From Anaerosinus sp. (GTDB taxonomy: Bacteria > Bacillota > Negativicutes > JARBTT01), in assembly GCA_029240055.1 (NCBI GenBank), contig JARBTT010000004.1:1-47806 (forward strand): a DNA stretch of 47,806 bases. Reading direction: 5' to 3'. Of this stretch, positions 9,452 to 18,142 are shown in pieces. Position 1 is the first letter of the stretch. Every line of letters begins with the position of its first letter. A program made the position numbers and the translations under genes. The notes under the pieces are model-generated. The model worked only from the letters and a program-made list of their open reading frames with translations, ran no database searches and was not told the DNA's origin.

Positions 9452-10018
9452 ATGGATTCATTAGTTTTCTTAGCAAAAGGGTTTATAGGAATGTTTAATG
9501 AGGGAGGTAAAACATTTGTTGCTTTGGTAACAGGTATCGTACCTACATTGATTTGTTTACTTGTGGCAATGAATGCACTCATTCGTTTCGTTGGTCAAGA
9601 AAAAATCGAAAAATTAGCACATATGTGTGCAGGAAATCCAATATCTAGATATATAATTCTACCAGTAGTTGGTACTTTCTTCTTTTGTAATCCGATGACA
9701 TTATCATTAGGCAAGTTTATGCCAGAAAAATATAAACCAAGTTATTATGCAGCAGGCTCGTATTCTTGTCATACCTTAAATGGATTATTCCCTCACGTAA
9801 ATCCAGGAGAATTATTCGTTTTCTTGGGAATTGCAAATGGAATTACGCAATTAGGACTGCCTACTGTTGACTTAGCTTTACGGTATTTCTTAGTTGGTGT
9901 TGTAACAAACTTTTTAAGAGGTTGGGTAACAGATTTTACAACGAGCTATGTTGAAAAACAGCAAGGTGTTACTTTAAAAACAGAAGTTACCGCTATTCAA
10001 AGTGGAACGAATGCATAA
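9452..10018 (+). CDS. srlA: PTS glucitol/sorbitol permease IIC component (SrlA)
   Basis: This is one of the two membrane parts of the sorbitol PTS transporter. The 188-residue length equals that of E. coli SrlA, and several blocks are nearly the same: [40 protein letters not shown] and [11 protein letters not shown]. It has about four hydrophobic segments. The ATG at 9452 follows AAAGTGGGG. The 167-base gap before it holds a small palindrome, GGTTAACC (9414-9421), and an AT-rich inverted repeat (AAAATATT/AATATTTT), but no convincing promoter. It is 13 bases ahead of srlE. Confidence 0.96.
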   Translation: MDSLVFLAKGFIGMFNEGGKTFVALVTGIVPTLICLLVAMNALIRFVGQEKIEKLAHMCAGNPISRYIILPVVGTFFFCNPMTLSLGKFMPEKYKPSYYAAGSYSCHTLNGLFPHVNPGELFVFLGIANGITQLGLPTVDLALRYFLVGVVTNFLRGWVTDFTTSYVEKQQGVTLKTEVTAIQSGTNA

Positions 10019-10031
10019 GGAGGATTAGAAA

Positions 10032-11018
10032 ATGGGAGAATATCAATCAATTAAAGTATCTGCAGGTAGAGGTGGTTTTGGTGGTCCATTAGTTTTAACT
10101 CCAACTGCGGAAAAAAATAAAGTTGTTAATATTACCGGTGGTGTTATTTCACCTGTTGCAGAAAAAATTGCTGAAATGACAGGCTGTACTTTAGTAGATG
10201 GGTTTAAAACAAAAGCTCCGGACAATGAAATCTTATGTGTAATTATTGATTGTGGTGGTACGCTACGTTGCGGTATCTATCCACAAAAGAAAATTCCGAC
10301 AATTAACTTAAACCCAACGGGGCCTAGCGGTCCACTGGCTGAACATATCAAAGCAGATATTTATGTATCTGATGTAAAAATTAGTGATTTATCATTTAGT
10401 GATGGTTCAGCTCCAGCGCCAACTCCAATTGAGACTAAAAGTAAGTCTAAATACGATACTTCAAAAAAAATCACGCAACAAACATCAGGTGGGTTAATGG
10501 CGAACATCGGTAAAATGATGGGATCTATTACAGCAACCTTATATCAAGCTGGGCGTGATACGATTGACACGATTATGAAAACAATTCTTCCGTTCATGGC
10601 GTTTGTGTCAATGTTAATCGGTGTGGTATTAAGCACAGGCATTGGTGATGTCATTGCTCAAGTATTAGCACCACTTGCTAGCTCGGCAATTGGCTTGATT
10701 ATATTATCTATGATTTGTTCCTTCCCATTCTTATCTCCATTCCTTGGACCTGGCGCTGTTATAGCACAAGTAATTGGTGTTTTAATCGGGGTTCAAATTG
10801 GACAAGGGAATATTCCGCCACATCTTGCATTACCAGCACTTTTTGCTATCAATGCCCAAGCGGCTTGTGACTTCATTCCAGTAGGTTTAGGTCTTGCTGA
10901 AGCCGAAGTTGAGACTGTTGAAGTTGGTGTTCCTTCGGTATTATACTCGCGTTTTATCACAGGGCCGATTACTGTAGCTATTGCGTGGCTTGCAAGCTTC
11001 GGTCTATATCAAGGTTAG
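10032..11018 (+). CDS. srlE: PTS glucitol/sorbitol IIBC component (SrlE)
   Basis: SrlE carries the IIB phosphorylation domain and the rest of the membrane channel. The N-terminal IIB part begins [21 protein letters not shown] and holds a [15 protein letters not shown] segment (about 74-88) with the Cys that I take to be the phospho-acceptor. A Ser/Lys-rich linker (about 130-155) leads to the membrane half (about 175-328) with the [11 protein letters not shown] and [19 protein letters not shown] stretches typical of the family. Length 328 fits. The ATG at 10032 follows AAGGAGG (10018-10024) by 7 bases. Confidence 0.95.
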   Translation: MGEYQSIKVSAGRGGFGGPLVLTPTAEKNKVVNITGGVISPVAEKIAEMTGCTLVDGFKTKAPDNEILCVIIDCGGTLRCGIYPQKKIPTINLNPTGPSGPLAEHIKADIYVSDVKISDLSFSDGSAPAPTPIETKSKSKYDTSKKITQQTSGGLMANIGKMMGSITATLYQAGRDTIDTIMKTILPFMAFVSMLIGVVLSTGIGDVIAQVLAPLASSAIGLIILSMICSFPFLSPFLGPGAVIAQVIGVLIGVQIGQGNIPPHLALPALFAINAQAACDFIPVGLGLAEAEVETVEVGVPSVLYSRFITGPITVAIAWLASFGLYQG

Positions 11019-11042
11019 TTCTTAGAAAGTTAATTTAAGAAT

Positions 11043-11081
11043 AGAATGTGTGATTGATGAATAGTATCAGTCACACATTCT
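11043..11081 (+). other. Intercistronic hairpin between srlE and srlB
   Basis: AGAATGTGTGA (11043-11053) pairs perfectly with TCACACATTCT (11071-11081), and the pairing continues inward with one wobble (TTGAT/ATCAG). No T run follows, so it is probably not a simple terminator. It may stabilise the upstream mRNA, attenuate, or act as a DNA operator: its TGTGA/TCACA arms resemble the palindrome before the regulator gene. Confidence 0.6.
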
Positions 11082-11114
11082 ACTATAAAAATGAAACAAT
11101 CGGAGGTATTATAT

Positions 11115-11483
11115 ATGTCAGTTATTTTTAATACAAAAGTTATAAAACTTGGTAATATGGCAAGTACATTTATTGCGGAAAAAATGGTCATTCTGTTTCA
11201 AGAAAATGCACCAGATGAGTTAGCCGACTATTGTGTCTTGCACACAGGTCATAAATTAGTAGATACTGTACAAGTAGGCGATATTTTAGTATTTGCTGGC
11301 ATAGAATATAAAATTGTGTATGTTGGTGATCAAGTACAAAAGAATTTAGGTGATTTAGGTCATATCACATTAAGATTTAATAATAATTGTGAAGGTGAAA
11401 ATTTGGAAGGTAGCTTATACCTTGAAGACAAAGATGTTGCAACTATTAATATTGGTGATGAAATCTCTATTATAAGAAAATAA
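11115..11483 (+). CDS. srlB: PTS glucitol/sorbitol IIA component (SrlB)
   Basis: SrlB is the cytoplasmic IIA protein that passes phosphate from HPr to the IIB domain of SrlE. The 122-residue product, close to the 123 of E. coli SrlB, has the typical FNTKVIKLG start, a YCVLHTG segment whose His is the likely phosphorylation site, and the family block LGDLGHITLRFN. A longer in-frame start at 11091 lacks a ribosome-binding site; ATG 11115 has CGGAGGT 7 bases upstream. It is separated from srlE by 96 bases with a hairpin, an arrangement that could set a different IIA dose. A strong terminator lies 80 bases downstream. Confidence 0.94.
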   Translation: MSVIFNTKVIKLGNMASTFIAEKMVILFQENAPDELADYCVLHTGHKLVDTVQVGDILVFAGIEYKIVYVGDQVQKNLGDLGHITLRFNNNCEGENLEGSLYLEDKDVATINIGDEISIIRK

Positions 11484-11564
11484 TAAGAGTTATCACTTGG
11501 GACGGTTAGGAAATGAATACTTTGAGGATAGATTTTAATTTCGTCTCTATAAAAATGCATAGAT

Positions 11565-11622
11565 ATAAACCAGTATAACTTACTAGCTACTATTGCTACA
11601 GTTATACTGGTTTATTTTTGTT
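11565..11622 (+). terminator. Terminator of the sorbitol operon
   Basis: Perfect 16-bp stem ATAAACCAGTATAACT (11565-11580) / AGTTATACTGGTTTAT (11600-11615) with a 19-base loop and T run TTTTTG. Confidence 0.85.
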
Positions 11623-11635
11623 TCTATACAATTCA

Positions 11636-11686
11636 TAATGGCTACTGCACTCTAATGTTTTTAGGGTGCAGTAGCCATTATTTTTA
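11636..11686. terminator. Second terminator between the convergent srl and metH transcripts
   Basis: TAATGGCTACTGCAC plus TCTA (11636-11654) pairs with TAGG plus GTGCAGTAGCCATTA (11662-11680), a 19-bp stem with one wobble. The plus side is followed by TATTTTTAT. It lies directly after the metH stop, so it may serve both strands. Confidence 0.75.
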
Positions 11687-11689
11687 TCA

Positions 11690-14062
11690 TTATTTTTCGA
11701 CTAATTCTTTTGCTAAATTTACAGCGACAACACCATCGCGCGCGTAACAATCGGCGCCAGCTTGGTCGGCATATTCTTGCGTGAGGACAGCCCCACCAAC
11801 CATAACTTTGGCTTTACTGCCAGCTTTTTTTAGTGCGTCGATGACGAAATCAATTTGTGGCATGGTGGTCGTCATTAGCGCGCAAAGACCGACAATATCG
11901 GCATCATGCTCTAATGCCGCTTTTACGATCGTGTCTAATTCAACGTCTTTACCGAGGTCAATGATATGGAATCCATTATTTTCGAGTAAAGCACCAACAA
12001 TATTTTTACCCAGGTCATGAATATCGCCTTTAACAGTTGCGATAACAACAATTCCCTTATTTTGAAAATTTTGTAATGGTAATAACTCTTTTATTTTTAT
12101 AAAGGCTTCGCGCATAGCTTCAGCCGATAGTAGAACTTGTGGTAAAAATAATTTGCCAGAGCCAAAACCGATGCCAACTTCGTTCATGGCAGCAGTCAAA
12201 CATTGATCAGTGATTTCAGTAGAAGAATGGCCCTCGGCCAAAGCTTTTTCTACCATTGGCGCAATGGCTTCTTTTTCTCCATTAATTACAGCGGTTTTAA
12301 TGCTGGCAAGTAAATCCATTTCCGAGATAGGAGCCGTTGCGGCTTTTGTAGGAGCATTTGCATTGGCAGCGGATAAACTATAGTGGCGAGCATTTTTATC
12401 AAAGCCTAGTAAAGCTGAGCTAGCGAGAAGGGCCTCTTGCATCGCAGTATCGTAGGGATTCATGATTGGGGCATCGAGACCGTAGGCTAAACTCATCGTA
12501 AAGAAGTTACTATTAATCAGTGGTCGATTGGGGAGTCCAAAGGATATATTACTTAACCCCATGGTAGAAGGATACCCAAATTTTTCACGATAGAGTTTTA
12601 AAGTATTGAGTGTCTGGATGCAGGCTTCTTCATCGGCGGCAACCGTCATAACCAGAGCATCAAGTAAGAAATCATTTGGCTTCATTCCGATAGCGAGTGC
12701 GTGGTCAATAATCGTTTGTACGACAGCTACCCGTTCTGGGGCTGTTTTTGGTACACCGGCAGGTGATATTGGTAGACAGAGAATGGCTGCACCATACTTT
12801 TTAGCTAAGGGTAAGAATTCATCTAAACGTTCTGGTTCAGCACTTACTGAATTAATGAGTGCACGTCCAGGGTAGGCTTTTAATCCTGCTTCTAAGGCTT
12901 TGGCATCGCTGGTATCAATTGCGAGAGGAACGTCTACCAACTGAGAAATTTCAGTAATTGCTTTACTCATAGCCTTTGTTTGGTCGATCCCAGCTACACC
13001 CATGTTTACATCCAATAGATGTGCACCAGCATGGACTTGTTCAAGTGCTTCTTTTTTTACTGAAAGAAAGTTTCCCTCTTTAATTTCAGCGGCAAGCTTT
13101 TTTCTGCCTGTTGGATTAATACGCTCACCTAGTAGCACCGTAGGTAACGTTTTATCAATAAATACTGTTTTACTACGACTTGTTAAAGCGAGCATTGGCT
13201 TGCGGTGTTGGCGTACGGCTGGGGTCAGCAGTTGAATTGCTTTTTTGATAGCCGCAATATGTTTAGGCGTTGTCCCGCAACAACCACCGATATAAGTTGC
13301 GCCAGCTTCGACTAATTTTGGTACCCAACTAGCCATTTCTTCTGCATCCATTGGAAAAACAGTTTTCCCTTCTACTAAATGTGGCATACCGGCATTTGGT
13401 TGGATACTAATTGGACAGCTGCAATTGGCTGCTAATAGTTCAATGATTGGTAGTAATTGCGCTGGTCCAAGTGAACAGTTCGCACCGATTATATCAGCGC
13501 CCATTGCTTCTAAGGTAATCGCTGCGGTTTGTGGATCTGTTCCTGTTACAGTACGACCATCAGAGTTAAAGGATAATTGACAGATTACAGGTTTATCTGT
13601 TACCGCTTTGGCTGCAAGAAGAGCAGCCCGCATTTCCTGAATGTCAATAATAGTTTCAATTAAAATCATATCTACACCAGCATTTACTAACGCTGATATT
13701 TGTTCATAGAAAACTTCATATGCCTCATCAAAAGTTAATTCACCAAGTGGTTTAATAAATTTACCAGTAGAGCCGATAGATCCGGCAATTTTCACTTTAT
13801 CACCAGCGGCCGCTTTGGCAGCCTTAACTGCGGCGGTATTGAGCTCTTTTACACGCTCAGCTAAGCCATAGTGTGATAATTTGATTCGGTTGGCGCCAAA
13901 ACTATTTGTTTCAATAATATTGGAACCATGTGCGATGTATTCTTCATGAATATTGGTAATGACTTCAGGTTTTTCTACATTTAATAACTCAGGACATTCA
14001 CCTGGCTTTAATCCAGCATTTTGTAACATGGTACCCATTGCACCGTCAAAAACATAAATCAT
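11690..14062 (-). CDS. metH: Cobalamin-dependent methionine synthase MetH, lacking the reactivation domain
   Basis: MetH moves a methyl group from methyltetrahydrofolate through cobalamin to homocysteine. Domains in the 790-residue product: homocysteine-binding (1-290) with zinc ligands Cys196 and Cys261-Cys262 in IGGCCGTTP; pterin-binding (about 308-565) starting LGERINPTGRKK; cobalamin cap (about 580-665); and cobalamin-binding (about 668-790) with Asp680-x-His682-x-x-Gly685, the lower-ligand motif. The C-terminal SAM reactivation domain of the E. coli enzyme (about 1,200 residues) is absent here and is encoded by the gene directly upstream. The ATG follows that gene's stop without a gap (TAAATG), with AAGGAG 12 bases back. 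Folate and cobalamin specificity are inferred from the family. Confidence 0.95.
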   Translation of the reverse strand: MIYVFDGAMGTMLQNAGLKPGECPELLNVEKPEVITNIHEEYIAHGSNIIETNSFGANRIKLSHYGLAERVKELNTAAVKAAKAAAGDKVKIAGSIGSTGKFIKPLGELTFDEAYEVFYEQISALVNAGVDMILIETIIDIQEMRAALLAAKAVTDKPVICQLSFNSDGRTVTGTDPQTAAITLEAMGADIIGANCSLGPAQLLPIIELLAANCSCPISIQPNAGMPHLVEGKTVFPMDAEEMASWVPKLVEAGATYIGGCCGTTPKHIAAIKKAIQLLTPAVRQHRKPMLALTSRSKTVFIDKTLPTVLLGERINPTGRKKLAAEIKEGNFLSVKKEALEQVHAGAHLLDVNMGVAGIDQTKAMSKAITEISQLVDVPLAIDTSDAKALEAGLKAYPGRALINSVSAEPERLDEFLPLAKKYGAAILCLPISPAGVPKTAPERVAVVQTIIDHALAIGMKPNDFLLDALVMTVAADEEACIQTLNTLKLYREKFGYPSTMGLSNISFGLPNRPLINSNFFTMSLAYGLDAPIMNPYDTAMQEALLASSALLGFDKNARHYSLSAANANAPTKAATAPISEMDLLASIKTAVINGEKEAIAPMVEKALAEGHSSTEITDQCLTAAMNEVGIGFGSGKLFLPQVLLSAEAMREAFIKIKELLPLQNFQNKGIVVIATVKGDIHDLGKNIVGALLENNGFHIIDLGKDVELDTIVKAALEHDADIVGLCALMTTTMPQIDFVIDALKKAGSKAKVMVGGAVLTQEYADQAGADCYARDGVVAVNLAKELVEK

Positions 14063-14749
14063 TTAAATAGAAGACTCCTTTCGAGCTAGACAATCTAGTT
14101 TATTACAATTTTTACAATCGTGGCTGGCCTGCGAAGAACTTCCGCCGCAATTCGGAATTAGACCAATAACAGCAGTAACTGATTTGCGTGGAATAAGCAT
14201 CATGCTCGTTGTTAAAGCAATGCCAATTTCTCTAGCGCTAGATAAACGAAGCATTTCAGGCTGGAAGGTAATATCCCAATCCCCATACCCAGGGCTAAAA
14301 CGCATTACGGTTTGATATCCTTGTGCTTCTATATATTGTCTAATGGTTTTTTCCATCATATCGGCTGCCATTTCTACAGCTGTTGTAGCAGCGGCGTCAA
14401 GTAATACGGAATGCGTATAGTTATTGGCTTTAAAATGGTCAGTGACGGCATTTTCAATGTCTTCACCAATGGTAACAGCCAATACAATAATCTTTGTCGC
14501 ATTTTGCAAATGCCGTTGAACGATTTTACCTTTGATGTTAGCGGGAACTTCTGCTTCAATCGTATGCGTCGAATGATTATAATCGTAAATTTGCCAAATA
14601 CCTTTGGCTTGACTTAAAAGTTGTGCTTCTAGGCAAGCATGATCAATTAATTTTTCGTCGAACGCTACTTTACTTAAACCAGCGTAACGTTTTGTCTCAC
14701 TTTTATCAATGCTAGTCAGTGAGGCATTATAAATTGGCAAAATAAACAC
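14063..14749 (-). CDS. Stand-alone methionine synthase reactivation-domain protein
   Basis: The 228-residue product resembles the SAM-binding activation domain of MetH as a separate polypeptide. Key block: RFSPGYGDWD (150-159), the conserved R-x-S-P-G-Y motif of that domain, followed by an Ile/Leu-rich MLRLSSAREIGIALTTSMMLIPRKS stretch. The C-terminus carries Cys201, Cys212, Cys215 and Cys220 (DCKNCNKLDC), suggesting a small metal or Fe-S site not present in the E. coli domain. Direct coupling to metH (stop then ATG) supports a role in reductive remethylation of cob(II)alamin. The exact electron donor is unknown. An upstream extended -10 (TGTTAAAAT) on the minus strand is the only promoter-like sequence I see. 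Confidence 0.87.
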   Translation of the reverse strand: MFILPIYNASLTSIDKSETKRYAGLSKVAFDEKLIDHACLEAQLLSQAKGIWQIYDYNHSTHTIEAEVPANIKGKIVQRHLQNATKIIVLAVTIGEDIENAVTDHFKANNYTHSVLLDAAATTAVEMAADMMEKTIRQYIEAQGYQTVMRFSPGYGDWDITFQPEMLRLSSAREIGIALTTSMMLIPRKSVTAVIGLIPNCGGSSSQASHDCKNCNKLDCLARKESSI

Positions 14750-15006
14750 CTCATTCTATATGAAATTTTGCAATTACAACTATTTTAACACAAAAGGTCA
14801 AGAAAAGCATGAATAGATAGAGATAGTGTAAATAATATGCAAAAAGTTCAGTGGAGGTGTTTATATCACAGCTTGAAATGATAATAAATTTTAAATATTG
14901 TGTTGATCAGAACTTTGCATGATGAAAAGTAGCAGGAATCTGCCAAATAGTGTGGAATTGAGTTATTTTAATGAGAATAAACATGACCAAAGAAGAGGGG
15001 AATTTC

Positions 15007-15768
15007 ATGGTAAAAGTAATTGCAATTGCAAATCAAAAAGGCGGCGTTGGTAAAACAACAACTTCAGTAAATTTAAGTGCTTGCTTAGCTGAATTGGGTA
15101 AGAAAGTATTATTAATGGATGTTGATCCACAAGGAAATTCAACGAGTGGATACGGAATTGATAAATCAAAAATAAAAAGATCAATTTATGATGTGTTAGT
15201 AGATGATGTCGATATGTCCGAGGCCATTTTAGACACTGAAATTGAAAATTTAAAAATATTACCAGCAACGATTCAATTGGCTGGAGCTGAAATTGAATTG
15301 GTATCGGTAATGTCTAGAGAAACAAAGTTAAAACGGGCGATTGATAAAGTGAAGTACGATTATGATTATGTTATTATGGATTGTCCGCCTTCGCTTGGAC
15401 TCTTAACAATTAATTCCTTAACTGCCGCCAATTCAGTATTGGTTCCAATACAATGCGAGTTTTACGCATTAGAGGGTTTGTCACAATTGATGAATACAGT
15501 TACATTGGTCCAAAAGAACTTAAATCCAATTTTAGAATTGGAAGGTGTCGTATTGACAATGTTTGATGCGCGGACAAATTTATCATTACAAGTAGTTGAA
15601 GAAGTAAAAAGTCATTTTAGACAAAAAGTTTATCAAACAATTATTCCAAGAAATGTTCGCCTAAGTGAGGCTCCAAGTCATGGTCAGCCAGTAACTATCT
15701 ATGATCCAAAATCGAAAGGTTCAGAAGTATATTTTGAATTAGCCAAAGAGGTGATTGATAATGAGTAA
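15007..15768 (+). CDS. parA: Chromosome-partitioning ATPase ParA (Soj)
   Basis: The 253-residue product is a short, non-HTH ParA of the chromosomal Soj type. It begins [18 protein letters not shown], the deviant Walker A, and contains DVDPQGN and [11 protein letters not shown]. It binds DNA non-specifically and is driven by ParB to move or separate origins; in Bacillus it also affects DnaA. An in-frame ATG at 14971 has no ribosome-binding site, while ATG 15007 has GAGGGG with 6-base spacing. parB starts 8 bases before the parA stop. Confidence 0.97.
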   Translation: MVKVIAIANQKGGVGKTTTSVNLSACLAELGKKVLLMDVDPQGNSTSGYGIDKSKIKRSIYDVLVDDVDMSEAILDTEIENLKILPATIQLAGAEIELVSVMSRETKLKRAIDKVKYDYDYVIMDCPPSLGLLTINSLTAANSVLVPIQCEFYALEGLSQLMNTVTLVQKNLNPILELEGVVLTMFDARTNLSLQVVEEVKSHFRQKVYQTIIPRNVRLSEAPSHGQPVTIYDPKSKGSEVYFELAKEVIDNE

Positions 15769-16708
15769 ACAAGCACGTGGCTTAGGTAGAGGGTTAGATT
15801 CATTAATTAGAAATACTGCAGTAGAAGAAAATGATGATAATGAAAAAGTCAAATCGTTAGAGCTCAATGAAATTGTTGCGAATCAATTTCAACCAAGAAA
15901 AGAATTTGATGATGAAGCATTAGAAGAGCTGATGCAATCCATTAAACAATATGGAGTGCTACAACCTGTGTTAGTTCGTAAAACGCTATCTGGTTATGAG
16001 CTCATCGCTGGTGAACGTCGTTTAAGAGCATCAAAGCGGGCTGGTTTAAAAGTAATTCCGGCGATTGTTCGCGAATATAGCGATTCTGAAATGACAGAAA
16101 TCGCATTAATTGAAAATTTACAAAGAGAAGATTTAACGGCAATAGAAGAAGCTGCTGCCTATGAGAAATTACTAACGACTTTTGGCCTTACCCAAGAAGA
16201 ACTAGCGCAAAAAGTTGGTAGAAGTCGTTCGCATATTGCAAACTTTATTCGTATGCTGACGTTACCCAAAATTATTCAGGATTATGTTTCACGTGAAACA
16301 ATTTCGATGGGACAGGCCAGACCGCTTATTATACTTGATAATGCAACCTTACAAATTGAAGCTGCTGAATATATTATTGCCGAAGATTTATCAGCAAGAG
16401 CCAGTGAGGAATTGGTTAAAAAATTGTTAACAAATCCAGATTATCTAAGTAATCAACAAAGAAGTATAGATGAAGCAGAAGAAAATGAAGCTGAAAATAC
16501 ACCAGAGTATCGAGAAGTCTTTTTAGTCGAAGCAGAAGATCGACTAAAGTTAATGTTAGGAACACAGGTTAAAATTAAACAAGGTAAAAAGAAAAGTAGA
16601 ATAGAAATAGATTTCTATTCCCAGGATGATCTTGATCGTATCATTGAAACCTTATCAGAACCAATTACAGCAAGAACGACTAAAAGTACTGCAATATTTA
16701 CTGTGTAA
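15761..16708 (+). CDS. parB: Chromosome-partitioning protein ParB (Spo0J)
   Basis: ParB is a CTP-dependent clamp that loads at parS sites. The 315-residue product starts [16 protein letters not shown], the ParA-interacting N-terminus with the Arg that stimulates ParA ATPase. Then come the ParB N domain ([27 protein letters not shown]), a helix-turn-helix (about 150-175, [21 protein letters not shown]) and a C-terminal dimerisation part. ATG 15761 follows AGAGGTG. Two perfect parS sequences lie in and just after the gene. It resembles Noc upstream, reflecting the known paralogy. Confidence 0.97.
   Translation: MSKQARGLGRGLDSLIRNTAVEENDDNEKVKSLELNEIVANQFQPRKEFDDEALEELMQSIKQYGVLQPVLVRKTLSGYELIAGERRLRASKRAGLKVIPAIVREYSDSEMTEIALIENLQREDLTAIEEAAAYEKLLTTFGLTQEELAQKVGRSRSHIANFIRMLTLPKIIQDYVSRETISMGQARPLIILDNATLQIEAAEYIIAEDLSARASEELVKKLLTNPDYLSNQQRSIDEAEENEAENTPEYREVFLVEAEDRLKLMLGTQVKIKQGKKKSRIEIDFYSQDDLDRIIETLSEPITARTTKSTAIFTV
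16285..16300. promoter_or_regulatory. parS site inside parB
   Basis: TGTTTCACGTGAAACA, identical to the 16-bp consensus for ParB/Spo0J in Firmicutes. In Bacillus a parS also lies inside spo0J. Confidence 0.95.
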
Positions 16709-16724
16709 TGTTTCACGTGAAACA
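16709..16724. promoter_or_regulatory. parS site directly after the parB stop codon
   Basis: A second perfect TGTTTCACGTGAAACA begins at the first base after the TAA of parB and ends 4 bases before the ribosome-binding site of aspA. The two sites are 424 bp apart. Confidence 0.95.
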
Positions 16725-16739
16725 TTTGGAGGCAAAACA

Positions 16740-18140
16740 ATGAGAGTAGAGAAAGATTTATTAGGTGAAAAAAGCCTTGATGAAGAGAGTTACTATGGAA
16801 TTCACACAGCACGAGCAATAGAAAATTTTTCAATTAGTGATAAAAAAGTAAATTTAAAACTAATTCAAGCGATTGCACTAATTAAAGAAAGTGCTGCTCA
16901 GGTCAATATGGAATTAGGCTATCTAGAACAAGAAAAAGGAAATGTCATTATTCAGGCTGCAAAAGAAATGGCACAAGGTAAATTACAAGAATATATTCTT
17001 GTTGATGCATTGCAGGGTGGAGCCGGTACGTCTACCAATATGAATATCAATGAAGTAATCGCTAATCGAGCTTTAGAGTTAGCGGGTCATAAAAAAGGTG
17101 ATTATGACTACATACATCCGATCAATCATGTTAATTTACATCAATCTACCAATGATGTTTATCCTTCGGGATTAAAAATTGCTTGCATTTGGGCCATTGA
17201 GGAGCTAAGCAATGTTTGTGCCAAGTTACAAGAATCGCTGCAAAGAAAAGAAAGTGAATTCGCCCATGTCATTAAAATGGGACGAACACAATTGCAAGAT
17301 GCAGTACCAATTACTTTAGGCCAAGAATTTGGTGCTTATGCGCAAGCTATTTCTCGAGATCGCTGGCGTATCTATAAATGCCAAGAACGGTTAAAACAAT
17401 TAAATCTAGGTGGTACTGCTATTGGTACAGGAATCACAGCTCCAATAAAATATGTGTTTACAGTGGTAGAACGGTTAAGAGATTTGGTACATGTAAATAT
17501 TGGACGAAGTGAAAATATGATTGATAGCACACAAAATGTTGATGTATTTGTAGAAGTATCTGGTTTAATTAAAACACTTGCAGTAAACTTAAATAAGATA
17601 GCAAATGATTTACGTTTGCTATCATCAGGACCTACTGGTGGATTTGGTGATATTAATTTACCACCTCGTCAAGCGGGGTCTTCCATTATGCCAGGAAAGG
17701 TAAATCCAACGATTGCTGAAGCAACAAATCAAGCCTGCTTTCATATTATGGCTGGCGATTTGGCGATTACCTTAGCTGCACAAAACGGTCAATTGGAATT
17801 AAATGCCTTTTTGCCGCTTATCGCTCATCATTTATTGGAAAATATACAGTTGATGACGCGGACTATTACGATGTTAGACGAACGGTGTATTCAAGATATT
17901 TCGGCCAATGAAGCAGAGACAAAACGAATTGTGTATCATTCAGCAGCATTAGTCACAGCCCTGGTTCCATATATTGGGTATAGCAAAGCAACTGAACTGG
18001 CAGTCAAGATGAATGAAACTAAGCAGAATATCGAAACGGTTATTTTAGAAAATGATATTATGGATCAGCAAGAACTGGCTGAATTTTTAGATCCATATCA
18101 ACTTACAAGACCATATAAAGGTAAAAAAAGGGAGCTATAA
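16740..18140 (+). CDS. aspA: Aspartate ammonia-lyase
   Basis: The enzyme deaminates L-aspartate to fumarate and ammonium. The 466-residue product is in the aspartase/fumarase superfamily, with GTSTNMNINEVIANRA, HVNLHQSTNDVYP, and the signature GSSIMPGKVNP whose Ser is the catalytic base. I favour aspartase over class II fumarase because of the ALELAGHKKGDYDYIHPINHVN segment and the EKDLLGEKSLDEESYYGIHTARA start; the two are close relatives. The frame is open upstream into parB, but GGAGG (16728-16732) with 7-base spacing marks ATG 16740. It is probably cotranscribed with parAB and with hydF, which starts 2 bases after its stop. It can supply fumarate for respiration and ammonium. Confidence 0.9.
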   Translation: MRVEKDLLGEKSLDEESYYGIHTARAIENFSISDKKVNLKLIQAIALIKESAAQVNMELGYLEQEKGNVIIQAAKEMAQGKLQEYILVDALQGGAGTSTNMNINEVIANRALELAGHKKGDYDYIHPINHVNLHQSTNDVYPSGLKIACIWAIEELSNVCAKLQESLQRKESEFAHVIKMGRTQLQDAVPITLGQEFGAYAQAISRDRWRIYKCQERLKQLNLGGTAIGTGITAPIKYVFTVVERLRDLVHVNIGRSENMIDSTQNVDVFVEVSGLIKTLAVNLNKIANDLRLLSSGPTGGFGDINLPPRQAGSSIMPGKVNPTIAEATNQACFHIMAGDLAITLAAQNGQLELNAFLPLIAHHLLENIQLMTRTITMLDERCIQDISANEAETKRIVYHSAALVTALVPYIGYSKATELAVKMNETKQNIETVILENDIMDQQELAEFLDPYQLTRPYKGKKREL

Positions 18141-18142
18141 TC

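Noticed and set aside
11781-13235. Several plus-strand frames opposite metH
   Set aside because: Shadows of the minus-strand gene; no ribosome-binding sites and unusual composition.
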